DNA of 64,000 nucleotides from Sediminicola sp. YIK13 (GTDB lineage: Bacteria > Bacteroidota > Bacteroidia > Flavobacteriales > Flavobacteriaceae): the NCBI RefSeq assembly GCF_001430825.1, contig NZ_CP010535.1:124001-188000 (forward strand). The letters run 5' to 3'. The notes beneath the pieces are model-generated. The model worked only from the letters and a program-made list of their open reading frames with translations, did no database searches and had not been told where the DNA came from. Shown here in pieces: positions 35,560 through 45,042 of this stretch (position 1 is its first letter; every line of letters begins with the position of its first letter). Made by a program: the position numbers and the translations under genes.

Positions 35560-37396
35560 GAAAGTGTATATTAAATGTGGTGCCTTTCCCAACCTCACTA
35601 GTTGTAATAATTTTTCCGTTCATAGCCTCAATCTGGTTCTTTGTAATGTAAAGTCCAATTCCCCTGGCGTCTGTATTATTGTGGAATGTTTTATACATGC
35701 CAAATAATTTGCTGCCGTATTTTTTTAGGTCGATACCTAAGCCGTTATCAGCTATACTCAAGACGGTGTAACCTTGACTTCTTTTTATGCTCAAGGTTAT
35801 TACTGGATCCCTATTGGGATCTTTGTATTTAACTGCATTGGTCATAAAATTCATCAAAATACTATCCAAATAGGCTGGAATGGCTTTGATGTGTACATCC
35901 TCGGGGATGTTATTTATGATTTTGGCGTTGTTGTTTCTTAGAAATGCCAAAAGATTTTGTTGCACCGCTTTGATTTTTGAATTCAAATGGATAGGATGCT
36001 TGCCTAAATTGACATTGGTGTTAATAGCGACCACCTCGTTTAAATTATCTAGGGTTTCCAATAAATTGTCCGATGCATCGGTCAACATATTAACTATTTT
36101 TAATTTTTCATCTTCATTTTTCTCATTGATCAAAAAATCTAATAACATGGAAAAATTAGCAGTATGTGATCTTAAATTATGGGAAACGATATGGGCAAAA
36201 TTGATTAGTTTTTTATTTTGTAACGAGGATACATTGATCAAATCCCTAAGTTCTTCCTCTTTTTGTTTGAGCTTGGAAATATCCAAACTAAAGCCAACCA
36301 AGGCATTGGCTTTGCCGTCTAACCCTTTAACTGGTATCTTGGAAGTTAGGAAATGGGTTGCTATACCATCTTTGGTGATATTTACCGTTTCCTTGCCAAT
36401 AATTGGTTTCATGGAATTAATGACCTTTAAATCTTCGTTTCTCGATATTTGGGCAATTTTTTTATCGTATAGATCAAAATCGCTTTTTCCAAGCAATTCT
36501 TCTTGGTGCTCTACGCCCAAATATTCACATTCGGATTTATTTACAAGTATCTTTCTTGATTCAAGGTCTTTTATATAAACATTTAGGGGTAGATTGTCAA
36601 TTAACGTACGTAATAAGTTTTCGCTTTCTTGAATTTTTATGTCCTTTAGAGTTTGCTCATTGACATCTTGGAATGTTCCTATTAAACTAATAAGCTTTCC
36701 TTTTTTGAAGATAGGTTTACCGGCAGCTATAACCCAAATTTCATTACCTTTTGATGTTATTAATTGAACCTTTTCATTCCAAGGTTTTCCATTTTGAATA
36801 GCGCCATCCACCACCTTACTTATTAAACTTCTACTATAACCTTCTTTGTATGAATTTATACCGAATTCTATTGTTGGAACAAAATCCAAAGGGACTTCAT
36901 GAATATTCTTTACAACATCACACCAATTTAATTCTTTAGTATGTGGATTATATTCCCAGGTGCCAATTTTAGAAAGTTCTCTGGTTTCATGTAAGAGCAT
37001 TTCTAATTTTTTAGCTTTTACCTCATTTTGAATATATTTGGTTATGTTTTGGGCTTGAACAATTATTCCTATTACATTTTCTTTCTCATCGAACCATGGT
37101 ATGCTTGTCCATTCGAACCAATTTTTAGTAGTATTACAGTCAATATATAAATCTGTGCCCGATTGCGTTTCTTTGTCAATTAAACATTTTTCAAATATCA
37201 ATTTCCATTTGGAATTAATTTCTCCAACAAGATCATGTAGAGAACTGCCAATAACTTCGTTTGGATTGAGATTAAATATTTTTATCCATTGATCCGAAGC
37301 ATGTTCAATTTTATAATTATCATTAATATAAACAGTAGCCATAGGCAATTGCTTTATAAGATAATTGATAGACCTTGATTGTTTGGTATTGACCAT
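35546..37396 (-). CDS. Multi-PAS sensor histidine kinase
   Basis: The 616-residue kinase has no membrane segment. Three PAS-type domains lie at about residues 8-120, 130-250 and 260-375. The third has SPIKGLDGKANALVGFSLDIS-like PAC features, and the first two have VIGIIVQAQNITKY and LIGTFQDVNEQ. HisKA has VSHNLRSHTANFS with the phospho-His near 404; HATPase shows FMTNAVKYK, DNGLGIDLKKYG and RGIGLYI. It is a cytoplasmic sensor of an unknown signal. It overlaps the single-domain receiver gene by 14 bp. The 280 bp upstream (37397-37676) hold no gene or clear signal. Confidence 0.87.
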   Translation of the reverse strand: MVNTKQSRSINYLIKQLPMATVYINDNYKIEHASDQWIKIFNLNPNEVIGSSLHDLVGEINSKWKLIFEKCLIDKETQSGTDLYIDCNTTKNWFEWTSIPWFDEKENVIGIIVQAQNITKYIQNEVKAKKLEMLLHETRELSKIGTWEYNPHTKELNWCDVVKNIHEVPLDFVPTIEFGINSYKEGYSRSLISKVVDGAIQNGKPWNEKVQLITSKGNEIWVIAAGKPIFKKGKLISLIGTFQDVNEQTLKDIKIQESENLLRTLIDNLPLNVYIKDLESRKILVNKSECEYLGVEHQEELLGKSDFDLYDKKIAQISRNEDLKVINSMKPIIGKETVNITKDGIATHFLTSKIPVKGLDGKANALVGFSLDISKLKQKEEELRDLINVSSLQNKKLINFAHIVSHNLRSHTANFSMLLDFLINEKNEDEKLKIVNMLTDASDNLLETLDNLNEVVAINTNVNLGKHPIHLNSKIKAVQQNLLAFLRNNNAKIINNIPEDVHIKAIPAYLDSILMNFMTNAVKYKDPNRDPVITLSIKRSQGYTVLSIADNGLGIDLKKYGSKLFGMYKTFHNNTDARGIGLYITKNQIEAMNGKIITTSEVGKGTTFNIHFHEKD

Positions 37397-37676
37397 TCTA
37401 GGGAATTTTCTTACTAAAGTAAACGGATTTTATCTCTTGGCTAAGAGTTTGTTGTGAATAGGACCAAAGTAGTGGTGTTGGCTCCATATAACAAGGTGTG
37501 GTGTCTTAAAAAGTCGATGAAATGCAGAAAAATACTACATTTTTAATCGGTAAGGTAAGTGCAAACAGCACTGTTAATTGTGAAAAACCCTTCATTTTTG
37601 ACCAACGGGTAATTCTTATCTTTAAATGAATAATTAAGGTCGTTGTATTACGGATTTTGTGAATTTAAATCTGTTC

Positions 37677-38135
37677 TTATTTTTTGACACGAACACTTTC
37701 TGGAACCAATCCTGTATAATCCCCACCATTTCTAATAACGTCCCTTACGATAGACGAACTGATATAGGATTTGCCAGAGGAAGTGAGTAGAAAAACGGTC
37801 TCAATCTCTGATAGTTTACGATTTGTATGTGCTATAGCTTTTTCAAACTCGAAATCTCCAGGATTCCTTAGACCCCTTAAAATAAAACTGGCATTTATTT
37901 TTTTACAGAAATCTACGGTTAGACCTTCATATGTCATAACCTTAATTTTTGGCTCATCCTTAAAGGCCTCCTTGATAAAATGGGTCCTTTCTTCTAAGGT
38001 GAACATGTATTTCTTATCGGCATTGATTCCTATCGCAATAACTAATTCATCAAACAGGGTAATCCCTCTATGGATAATATCAAAATGTCCAAGGGTCAGC
38101 GGGTCAAAGGAGCCTGGAAAAATGGCACGTCTCAT
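37677..38135 (-). CDS. coaD: Phosphopantetheine adenylyltransferase
   Basis: CoaD transfers AMP from ATP to 4'-phosphopantetheine, the penultimate step of coenzyme A synthesis. The 152-residue enzyme has the nucleotidyltransferase motif FPGSFDPLTLGHFDII (His18 in the TxGH position) and the C-terminal ISSSIVRDVIRNGGD. Length is typical. It follows ddl by 30 bp on the same strand and may share its transcript, an arrangement seen in related genomes as I recall. Confidence 0.95.
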   Translation of the reverse strand: MRRAIFPGSFDPLTLGHFDIIHRGITLFDELVIAIGINADKKYMFTLEERTHFIKEAFKDEPKIKVMTYEGLTVDFCKKINASFILRGLRNPGDFEFEKAIAHTNRKLSEIETVFLLTSSGKSYISSSIVRDVIRNGGDYTGLVPESVRVKK

Positions 38136-38165
38136 TACGGTTGGTTTTGCGTTGGTTAAAGTTAC

Positions 38166-39146
38166 TTATTTTTCTTTTAAGGCTTCCTTGATGGCACTTT
38201 CAAAAAGCTGTGGTAGTTCAATGCCAGCCGCCTTGGCCTGTTGGGGTAAAATGCTTTCTTCGGTGAGACCTGGTGTTGTATTCATCTCTAACATAAAGGG
38301 TTGGTCCCCTACAAAAATGAACTCACTTCTAGAGAAGCCCTTCATTTTTAGTACTTCATAGGCGCGTTTTGCAGCTTCAGATACCATCAATTCCTGCTCC
38401 TTGGTTATTCTGGCAGGGGTTATTTCTTTAGATTTTCCTTCGTATTTGGCCTCATAATCAAAAAAGTCGTTCTCGGTGACTATTTCGGTAATGGGCAATA
38501 CCTTGGTCGCTCCATTATAAGTGATGACCCCTACAGAGACTTCTGTACCATTTAAAAAACTTTCAATAATTATTTCGTCATCTTCTTTATAGGCCTTTAA
38601 AATTGCCTCAGAAAGATCTTCTTTTTGGTAGACTTTGGAGATGCCAAAGCTGCTGCCGGCTTTATTTGCCTTAACAAAACAGGGAAGACCTACTTTTTTG
38701 ACAATCTCCTCTTCATTGATAGGATCTCCTAAATTTAAATAATAGGAAGTGGCAGATACAATACCATATGGTTTAAGCACACTCAAGAGATCCCTTTTGT
38801 TAAAGGTCAAGGCCGCTTGGTAATAATCACATGAAGTTTGGGGAATGCCCATCAATTTAAAATATCCCTGCATCAAACCATCTTCCCCTGGGGTGCCATG
38901 GATGGCATTAAAGACGCAATCAAAAACTATTTTTCCATTGGGCATGTCCAAAGAAAAATCAAACCTATTTATGGGATGCTCGTTTAGTTCTGCATCAACA
39001 TGAACCCATTTTTCCTTATAAATATGGACAGGAAAGACATTGTATTTCTCCTTATCCAAATATTTAAGTACTACCCCTCCACTTTTTAGTGAAATCTTAT
39101 ATTCGCTGGAATACCCGCCCATGATGATGGCAATGTTCTTTTTCAT
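38166..39146 (-). CDS. ddl: D-alanine--D-alanine ligase
   Basis: Ddl makes the D-Ala-D-Ala dipeptide for peptidoglycan. The 326-residue ATP-grasp enzyme has an N-terminal domain ending in HGTPGEDGLMQGYF, the ATP-binding lobes with PCFVKANKAGSSFGI and IIESFLNGTEVSVGV, and the active-site region FMLEMNTTPGLTEES. The motifs are complete. It leads the ddl-coaD unit and is divergent from the PASTA gene across about 140 bp. Confidence 0.95.
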   Translation of the reverse strand: MKKNIAIIMGGYSSEYKISLKSGGVVLKYLDKEKYNVFPVHIYKEKWVHVDAELNEHPINRFDFSLDMPNGKIVFDCVFNAIHGTPGEDGLMQGYFKLMGIPQTSCDYYQAALTFNKRDLLSVLKPYGIVSATSYYLNLGDPINEEEIVKKVGLPCFVKANKAGSSFGISKVYQKEDLSEAILKAYKEDDEIIIESFLNGTEVSVGVITYNGATKVLPITEIVTENDFFDYEAKYEGKSKEITPARITKEQELMVSEAAKRAYEVLKMKGFSRSEFIFVGDQPFMLEMNTTPGLTEESILPQQAKAAGIELPQLFESAIKEALKEK

Positions 39147-39261
39147 CTGTAAATACTAGGTTGTATAATATGGATAGGTGTATTTATAAAGGTTGCCATA
39201 TACCTAAACCATCAAAACAAATATCATTTTTTTAAAGTAAAGAAAAAAGCTTTGTGTTTCA

Positions 39262-39269
39262 TATATTTG
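39262..39269 (+). promoter_or_regulatory. Candidate -7 element (TATATTTG) for the PASTA gene
   Basis: TATATTTG is a perfect TAnnTTTG, 20 bp before ATG 39290. It lies downstream of an in-frame ATG at 39254, which argues against that longer start. AAAGAGG precedes ATG 39290 by a few bases. Confidence 0.5.
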
Positions 39270-39289
39270 TTCGGATTATTAAAAGAGGT

Positions 39290-39880
39290 ATGATGAATTT
39301 TTTCCGTTTTTTGGGAAGTAAGGTTTTTTTGAAACAATTGGCACTGGCAGCAGTGGTTTTGGTGCTATTGGTTTTTGGAATTATGCAATGGTTAAAAAGC
39401 TCAACCAATCACGGTGAATTTATTACCGTGCCCGATCTTTCAAAATTATCGGTTTCGGACATGAGGGATGTTATAGAGCAAAACAACCTGAGGTATGAGG
39501 TGTTGGATTCCGCAAATTACAATCCCGATTATCCGAGATTTTCGGTGATTGAGCAGAACCCACCAGCTGGCAACAAGGTGAAAGCCAACAGGAAAATTTA
39601 TATTACTGTAAACCCATCGGGGTATAACAAAGTAACTGTCCCGGACATTATACAGAATTCTATCCGTAATGCCACTTCAAAATTAAGAGCAGTAGGCCTG
39701 GACGTACAACGTATTACCTACATTGAGGAAATGGGCAAGGATATGGTTTACGAGATTAGGTTTAAAGGAAAATATATAAAACCTGGGGATCAATTACCCA
39801 AGACTTCAAAAATTGAACTTGTCTGTGGAAGGGGAGAAATAACAGAAAGGGCTGTCATTAAAGATGAATCAGAAGAATAA
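39290..39880 (+). CDS. Membrane-anchored PASTA domain protein
   Basis: The 196-residue protein has one N-terminal membrane helix (about residues 13-32) and two PASTA domains outside. The first shows FITVPDLSKLSVSDMRDVIEQ, the second TVPDIIQNSIRNATSKLRAVGLDV. PASTA domains bind peptidoglycan fragments or muropeptides in other bacteria, but here no kinase domain is attached. It is followed 3 bp later by an RluD-family synthase gene, suggesting co-transcription. ATG 39290 is preferred on promoter grounds; ATG 39293 is equally possible. Confidence 0.85.
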   Translation: MMNFFRFLGSKVFLKQLALAAVVLVLLVFGIMQWLKSSTNHGEFITVPDLSKLSVSDMRDVIEQNNLRYEVLDSANYNPDYPRFSVIEQNPPAGNKVKANRKIYITVNPSGYNKVTVPDIIQNSIRNATSKLRAVGLDVQRITYIEEMGKDMVYEIRFKGKYIKPGDQLPKTSKIELVCGRGEITERAVIKDESEE

Positions 39881-39883
39881 CAT

Positions 39884-40915
39884 ATGGAAGAGGTAAATGG
39901 GCCGGAATTGAATGAAGAGGAGTTATTTGAACATTTCAAATTTGTAGCCGGAAAGGGGCAAGAGCCACTTAGGGTTGACAAATTTTTGATGAATTTTATT
40001 GAAAACGCCACAAGGAACAAAATTCAACAAGCAGCCAAAGAAGGAAATATTTGGGTGAATGATTCCATAGTTAAGTCGAACTATAAGGTGAAGGCAGGAG
40101 ATGAGGTTCGTGTGATGTTTGAGCATCCTCCCTATGAGTTTCTTCTTACTCCAGAGGACATTCCTTTAAATATAGTTTATGAGGACGATGTGCTGTTGGT
40201 GGTAAACAAAACTCCTGGGATGGTTGTGCATCCTGGTCACGGCAATTATTCTGGCACCTTGATCAATGCACTTTTGCACCACATAGATTCGCTCCCCTTA
40301 AATAGTGATGAAAGGCCAGGGCTTGTTCATAGAATCGATAAAGATACTTCTGGATTATTAGTGGTAGCCAAAACAGAAGCGGCCATGACGCATTTGGCAA
40401 AACAATTCCATGATAAAACCTCGGAAAGGGAATATATAGCCATCGTCTGGGGCAACGTGGAGGATGAAAGTGGCACCATTGAAGGACATATTGCCAGAAA
40501 TCCTAAGAACCGTCTCCAAATGGAGGTTTTTCCTGAGGGGGATCAAGGCAAGGAAGCGGTTACGCACTATAAAGTATTGGAACGTTTGGGCTATGTTACC
40601 GTTGTTTCCTGTAAGTTGGAAACAGGAAGGACCCATCAGATCCGGGTGCATATGAAGTATATAGGCCATACCTTGTTTAATGATGAACGCTACGGGGGAG
40701 AAAAAATATTAAAGGGAACTACCTTTACCAAATACAAGCAATTTGTGGACAATGCCTTCAAGATCTTGCCAAGGCAGGCCCTTCATGCAAAAACCTTAGG
40801 TTTTGTCCATCCTGTTACTGGAGAATTTATGCGTTTCGATTCGGAGATTCCTGAGGATATGGCCAATTGTATTGATAAATGGCGACAGTATGCCAAGCAC
40901 AGTCTGGAAGAATAA
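39884..40915 (+). CDS. rluD: RluA/RluD-family pseudouridine synthase
   Basis: The 343-residue enzyme has an N-terminal S4 RNA-binding domain (about residues 22-85, LRVDKFLMNFIENATRNKI) and the catalytic domain. The active-site Asp lies in HRIDKDTSGLLVVAK. Further family motifs are GMVVHPGHGNY and ETGRTHQIRVHMKYIGHT. It isomerises uridines in 23S rRNA; the RluD assignment (helix 69) is by overall resemblance and could be another family member. It follows the PASTA gene by 3 bp. Confidence 0.88.
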   Translation: MEEVNGPELNEEELFEHFKFVAGKGQEPLRVDKFLMNFIENATRNKIQQAAKEGNIWVNDSIVKSNYKVKAGDEVRVMFEHPPYEFLLTPEDIPLNIVYEDDVLLVVNKTPGMVVHPGHGNYSGTLINALLHHIDSLPLNSDERPGLVHRIDKDTSGLLVVAKTEAAMTHLAKQFHDKTSEREYIAIVWGNVEDESGTIEGHIARNPKNRLQMEVFPEGDQGKEAVTHYKVLERLGYVTVVSCKLETGRTHQIRVHMKYIGHTLFNDERYGGEKILKGTTFTKYKQFVDNAFKILPRQALHAKTLGFVHPVTGEFMRFDSEIPEDMANCIDKWRQYAKHSLEE

Positions 40916-41020
40916 GATTCATCGATAGAAGTATTGAAAAGTCCTTTTGAAAGGCAATTTTATCAATGCTGGAAGGTGTTATTTTTACAGGACGAATAGA
41001 AATATAAATTTTAGTAAAGA

Positions 41021-41782
41021 ATGAAAATTGTACTATCGCCCGCAAAATCGCTCGATTTTGAAAGTGAATTGCCCACAGATAAATTTACACAACCCGTCTT
41101 TTTAAAGGAAGCTGAGGCACTCAATGCGGTATTGGCCAAAAAAAAGCCAAAAGCGCTGTCAAAATTGATGGATATCTCTGATAATTTGGCAGAATTAAAT
41201 TGGGAAAGGAACCAGAATTTTAAAGTGCCATTCACCAAGGAAAATGCCAGACCTGCTATTTATGCATTTAGTGGGGATGTTTATCAGGGTTTGGATGCCT
41301 ACACCATTCCGGAACAACAACTACAGAATTTACAGAATAAGGTAAGGATATTATCAGGGCAGTACGGTATTCTAAAACCTCTGGATCTGATGCAGCCCTA
41401 TCGATTGGAAATGGGGACCCAGCTGAAGATTGGGAGAAAGAAAAATCTGTATGAATATTGGAAAAAGCAACTAACCGCCCACCTAAACGAAGAATTGGGG
41501 GATGAGGAGTTGTTTGTAAATTTGGCCAGTAACGAGTATTTCAGTGTCATTGATAAAAAGTCTCTTAAAGTGCCCATCATTACGCCAGTTTTTAAAGATT
41601 GGAAAAACGATAAGCTCAAGGTAATCAGTTTTTTTGCCAAAAAGGCAAGGGGCTCCATGGTACGTTACATTTTGGATTCCAATGCCGAGACTTTAGAGGA
41701 TATTAGGGCATTTGATGTAGATGGTTATTCCTACAGTGAGCAGTTCACCGAAAATGTGCAAGAACCTGTCTTCGTGCGATAA
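41021..41782 (+). CDS. yaaA: Peroxide stress protein YaaA (DUF328)
   Basis: The 253-residue protein matches the YaaA family from end to end: [14 protein letters not shown] at the start, [16 protein letters not shown], then [24 protein letters not shown]. In E. coli YaaA lowers intracellular free iron during peroxide stress. Nothing around it hints at its regulation here. The preceding 105 bp hold no recognisable promoter, only an AT-rich stretch. Confidence 0.92.
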   Translation: MKIVLSPAKSLDFESELPTDKFTQPVFLKEAEALNAVLAKKKPKALSKLMDISDNLAELNWERNQNFKVPFTKENARPAIYAFSGDVYQGLDAYTIPEQQLQNLQNKVRILSGQYGILKPLDLMQPYRLEMGTQLKIGRKKNLYEYWKKQLTAHLNEELGDEELFVNLASNEYFSVIDKKSLKVPIITPVFKDWKNDKLKVISFFAKKARGSMVRYILDSNAETLEDIRAFDVDGYSYSEQFTENVQEPVFVR

Positions 41783-41833
41783 TATATCCCATCAATAAAC
41801 GTTTATTATTTGAGACTAATTTTAAAAGATCAG

Positions 41834-42205
41834 ATGATGGGCAAAGTAATTTCAGCAGTATTACTTCTTGTATTGATTTGTTTTGGATGCACGGATAGGG
41901 ATGACTCCGTTATCCTGGCAAATATCAGGGTAAGAAACGTCAGTGCTATTAATTTCGACTCCGTACAGGTCGGGGCAGAAGATAAGATTCATGAAAATGT
42001 GGCCCCTAATGGGTTTTCAGAATATTTGGAATACGAGACAGCCTATTCTTACGATTATATAAAAATCACCTCGGGGGAAGAGGGCGTATTTATCCTTCAG
42101 CCGATCGACTTTGTTGGGGAGAATCCATTGCCACCAGGCTTTTATACTTATGAGCTCAATGTCTTGGAGACCGGGGAAGTGCAACTGCAATTTGTGGTGG
42201 ACTAA
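41834..42205 (+). CDS. Small putative lipoprotein
   Basis: The 123-residue protein has a lipoprotein signal peptide with the lipobox ICFGC (Cys at about 17). A domain of roughly 100 residues of beta character follows (IRVRNVSAINFDSVQVG, EYLEYETAYSYDYIKI, FYTYELNV). The pattern resembles small flavobacterial surface lipoproteins but no named family is recognised. ATG 41834 is chosen because a longer reading would disrupt the signal peptide. It is convergent with the bTHX gene, only 2 bp apart. Confidence 0.7.
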   Translation: MMGKVISAVLLLVLICFGCTDRDDSVILANIRVRNVSAINFDSVQVGAEDKIHENVAPNGFSEYLEYETAYSYDYIKITSGEEGVFILQPIDFVGENPLPPGFYTYELNVLETGEVQLQFVVD

Positions 42206-42207
42206 GT

Positions 42208-42336
42208 CTACTTCTTTTTTTCGATTTTAATTTTTTCCTCTACTGTTGGCCTTTTTTTGATCTTTCGTTTTCTTCTGGCCCCGTAGGAATTATTTGAAAT
42301 TTTACCTCTTTTGGATTTGATATCACCTTTGCCCAT
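42208..42336 (-). CDS. 30S ribosomal protein bTHX
   Basis: This 42-residue very basic protein starts MGKGDIKSKRGKI and continues SNNSYGARRKRK, the signature of bTHX, a small protein of the 30S head known from Thermus and common in Bacteroidota. The start is at ATG 42336; the in-frame extension to 42393 adds a non-homologous stretch. It lies alone, convergent with the lipoprotein gene. Such short genes are often missed by length cut-offs. Confidence 0.85.
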   Translation of the reverse strand: MGKGDIKSKRGKISNNSYGARRKRKIKKRPTVEEKIKIEKKK

Positions 42337-42505
42337 AATTCTATTTTTTTGTTTCTTAAAATTAAAGAATTCGTAGGTCAAGGTCAAGCCCATGCCGTTA
42401 TTTTTTTGACACAGATACCTCAGGATACAATTTCAATATTTGGTAGGTCCAAACTATTTTTCAATCTTCCTTGTGTAGTTGAACAGGATTCTCTTATTTG
42501 AACCC

Positions 42506-43189
42506 ATGAAACCATTTTTGCACACACATCCTTATGAACCCTTCTTGTTTGAAGGGGCCACAAAACTGATAGTGGGCACGTTGCCCCCGCCTAGATTTAC
42601 TACGGGAGAACTTAAGGAAGGGGATGTTGATTTTTCCTATGGTAGCAGAGATGGGCAGTTATGGCCAATTTTAGATCGGATATTTAATTTAAACTTGGAA
42701 TATGAGACCACCTTTCATGCAATCGCACAACGACAGCATTTTTTAAGAAAACGGGGTATTGGAATATGTGATATTGTTGCCAGTTCTGAGCGTTTAAAAA
42801 TTGATGCCTCCGATTTGGGAATGCAACAAATACAGCTTAGAAATGTCATAGGGTATCTTCACGAATATCCAAAGGTCCATACCCTTCTATTTACAGGAGG
42901 AAACAGTAAAAATGGCCCTGAATATTTCTTTAGAAAGCATTTAAATGAATTTGGACTTCGATTGAAATTGATTTCAAATGAAGTGCCGCGAATTCATGAG
43001 TTTAAACTGCCCTCACCAGGGAAAAATATAGAAGTGGAACGAACCATAAGAACGGTGTCCCTAACGGCTCCTTCTGGAGCTGCCAATAGAGCTGTGGGTA
43101 GTTTGCCCAAGTACAAAGAATTGAAAAGGAAAGACCCGAAATTCAATACGATTGATTTTCGGGTCTTACAGTATAGCCAATTTTTTTAA
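42506..43189 (+). CDS. Uracil-DNA glycosylase superfamily-like protein
   Basis: The 227-residue protein has a UDG-fold pattern: a GTLPPPRF motif near residue 27, the downstream DFSYGSRDGQLWPIL (a GxxP...N.FWPIL-like layout, though the usual Asn is not evident), ICDIVASS and LLFTGGNS. This resembles the mismatch-specific or hypoxanthine type of UDG rather than Ung. The substrate is therefore uncertain. ATG 42506 (MKPFLHTHPYEP) is preferred over a TTG at 42479. Its last 60 bases contain an 11-bp inverted repeat that may serve the convergent gene. Confidence 0.6.
   Translation: MKPFLHTHPYEPFLFEGATKLIVGTLPPPRFTTGELKEGDVDFSYGSRDGQLWPILDRIFNLNLEYETTFHAIAQRQHFLRKRGIGICDIVASSERLKIDASDLGMQQIQLRNVIGYLHEYPKVHTLLFTGGNSKNGPEYFFRKHLNEFGLRLKLISNEVPRIHEFKLPSPGKNIEVERTIRTVSLTAPSGAANRAVGSLPKYKELKRKDPKFNTIDFRVLQYSQFF
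43125..43167 (-). terminator. Candidate terminator lying inside the UDG-like gene
   Basis: A perfect 11-bp stem (43131-43141 with 43157-43167, loop of 15) is followed on the minus strand by TTTCCTTTTC. It would terminate transcripts of the small minus-strand gene at 43232-43396. The position inside a convergent coding end makes this uncertain. Confidence 0.4.
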
Positions 43190-43231
43190 TGGTTATAAGG
43201 TGCTATATGTTGATGGCAAAAACTTCCTTAA

Positions 43232-43396
43232 CTATTTTTTGTTCTGTTGATCTTTTATAGTTTGCTCGTCAATATCAAATTTGTTGGTCTCAACATTTGT
43301 ATTTCCAGTTGGATTGGTAGGATTTTTTTGTTCTGTTTTTCTTTTTAATCTTTTATCGTCTATAATTCCCATTTCTTTTTTTGTTTTAAGGTTCAT
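43232..43396 (-). CDS. Small charged protein, hypothetical
   Basis: The ORF encodes 54 residues, beginning MNLKTKKEMGIIDDKRLKRK and ending in KDQQNKK, rich in Lys, Asn, Gln and Thr, without Cys or membrane segment. It lies alone between the UDG-like and disulfide reductase genes, in what would otherwise be the longest gap in the window (43190-43483). A terminator-like hairpin sits about 65 bp after its stop. I do not recognise the family; no promoter of the usual type is seen. An internal Met (MGIIDDKR) could be the true start. Confidence 0.45.
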   Translation of the reverse strand: MNLKTKKEMGIIDDKRLKRKTEQKNPTNPTGNTNVETNKFDIDEQTIKDQQNKK

Positions 43397-43483
43397 AGTC
43401 AATATACTATTACTTATAGAGAAGCCCAGTTAATACATCTATAAACTTTTGTTAGGAAATGTTAAAGGATCAGCGGTTAACCT

Positions 43484-44860
43484 TCAATCTTCCATGGGTT
43501 TTAATCCTTCTAATAGGGTAGGAATGAGTTCGCTTACCGTAGGGTGTATTTGAACAGAATCGCGAATAACGGTATACGGTTGTTTTGCGGTCATGATGTT
43601 CAATATCCCGCTTACGACCTCATCACCTCCAACCCCTAGTATGGAGGCTCCCATTATTTGCATGGTCTCAGCGTCCACAACAACACGCATAAAGCCATCT
43701 GTTTCCCCTTTTTCTTTTGCTCTGGCTATTTTGCTCATTTCCCTTTTGCCCACCAACAATTTTTTACCGGTTTTTTTGGCTTGGGACAGGGTCATGCCGG
43801 CACGGCCTAGAGGCGGATCTACAAACAGCCCGTAGGTCAGGATTCTATCAGAAACCTTACGGTTCCCTCCCTCCAATTTATGATTGGCAATAATTTCAAA
43901 ATCATTGTAGGCCGTATGGGTAAAGGCACCTTCCCCATTACAATCGCCCAGGGCATAAATACCGGGTACATTGGTTTCAAGATAATCGTTGACTTTTATA
44001 AAACCCTTTTCATCAGTTTTTATACCAGCTTTTTCCAAGTTCAGGAGGTCCGTATTGGGAACCCGGCCAATGGCCAATAATACATGTGTACCTATCACTT
44101 GTGGTTCCCCTTGGTCACAATTGACATTGACGCATATTTGCCCGTCATCCAATTTTTTAGCTCCCATACAAGTGGCATTGAGACGAAATTTCACCCCTTC
44201 ATTTTCCAGGGTTTTTTGAATGGATGCGGAAATATCGTCATCCTCCCGGCTTATAATAGCACTATTTTTTTCTACAATGGTGACTTCGCAACCAAAGCGC
44301 TTGAACATTTGACCAAATTCCAATCCTATATAACTTCCTCCAACAATAACGAGATGTTCTGGAAGCTCGGTAAGCTCTAAAATACTTTGATTGTTCAAGG
44401 GCCCCACAGCCTTGTATTCTTCAGGCATTCTTGGACGGCCTCCGACATTGATGTAGATTTCTTCGGCCGTGATTTCCTCTCCATTCACTTCCATTGTCTT
44501 TTCTCCAATAAAAGAGGCAGTTCCGGCTATATGTGTTATATGTTCATTGTCTTTGATTCCCTTCTTTATGCCTTCAACAGATCCTTTTATCAGATCATCT
44601 TTCCGTTTTTTTACTTTCGCCAGATCGGTCCTGGCCCCAGCTGGAATATGGATGCCGAATTCTTCACCATTTTTTGTATCGAACATTCTACGGGCACTGG
44701 CTACATAGGCCTTGGTGGGCGTACAGCCCGTGTTTAAACATGTTCCTCCAAAATGTTCTTTTTCGATGAAGGCAACTTCCTTGCCTATCCCGGCAAGCTT
44801 AAAGGCCAATGGCGTGCCTGCCTGACCAGATCCTATGATGATAACGTCAAATTTTTTCAT
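43484..44860 (-). CDS. Pyridine nucleotide-disulfide oxidoreductase (mercuric reductase-like)
   Basis: The 458-residue flavoprotein has the FAD motif IIIGSGQAGTPLA, the redox disulfide GGTCLNTGC (Cys41, Cys46), the NAD domain GGSYIGLEFGQMF and the C-terminal active-site His-Pro region QIHPTVSELIP. The layout is that of the dihydrolipoamide dehydrogenase/mercuric reductase family. It lacks an N-terminal heavy-metal domain and the C-terminal Cys pair of true MerA, so mercury reduction is unlikely. No mer or dehydrogenase-complex genes are adjacent. The physiological substrate is unknown. Confidence 0.85.
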   Translation of the reverse strand: MKKFDVIIIGSGQAGTPLAFKLAGIGKEVAFIEKEHFGGTCLNTGCTPTKAYVASARRMFDTKNGEEFGIHIPAGARTDLAKVKKRKDDLIKGSVEGIKKGIKDNEHITHIAGTASFIGEKTMEVNGEEITAEEIYINVGGRPRMPEEYKAVGPLNNQSILELTELPEHLVIVGGSYIGLEFGQMFKRFGCEVTIVEKNSAIISREDDDISASIQKTLENEGVKFRLNATCMGAKKLDDGQICVNVNCDQGEPQVIGTHVLLAIGRVPNTDLLNLEKAGIKTDEKGFIKVNDYLETNVPGIYALGDCNGEGAFTHTAYNDFEIIANHKLEGGNRKVSDRILTYGLFVDPPLGRAGMTLSQAKKTGKKLLVGKREMSKIARAKEKGETDGFMRVVVDAETMQIMGASILGVGGDEVVSGILNIMTAKQPYTVIRDSVQIHPTVSELIPTLLEGLKPMED

Positions 44861-45042
44861 TTCATGGCTTTTGCAGTGTTAGTTTTAAAGCCTTGTTCAG
44901 ATATACAGAATAATGGCCTATGAGAAACTGTTCACCTAAATATAAGCTTTATGGTCCATTAAATAAATGGCAAAAGTTGTTTACGTCAACCTTTGGGTTG
45001 TTTGCGCTATTCTGGACAAGTGAGAAATAATATAACCTGATC

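Noticed and set aside
35880-36578. 232-codon plus-strand open frame inside the PAS kinase
   Set aside because: It mirrors the kinase codons; the minus-strand reading has PAS, HisKA and ATPase motifs, the plus-strand one has none.
37771-38361. 196-codon plus-strand open frame across coaD and ddl
   Set aside because: It is antisense to two complete conserved genes and shows no domain.
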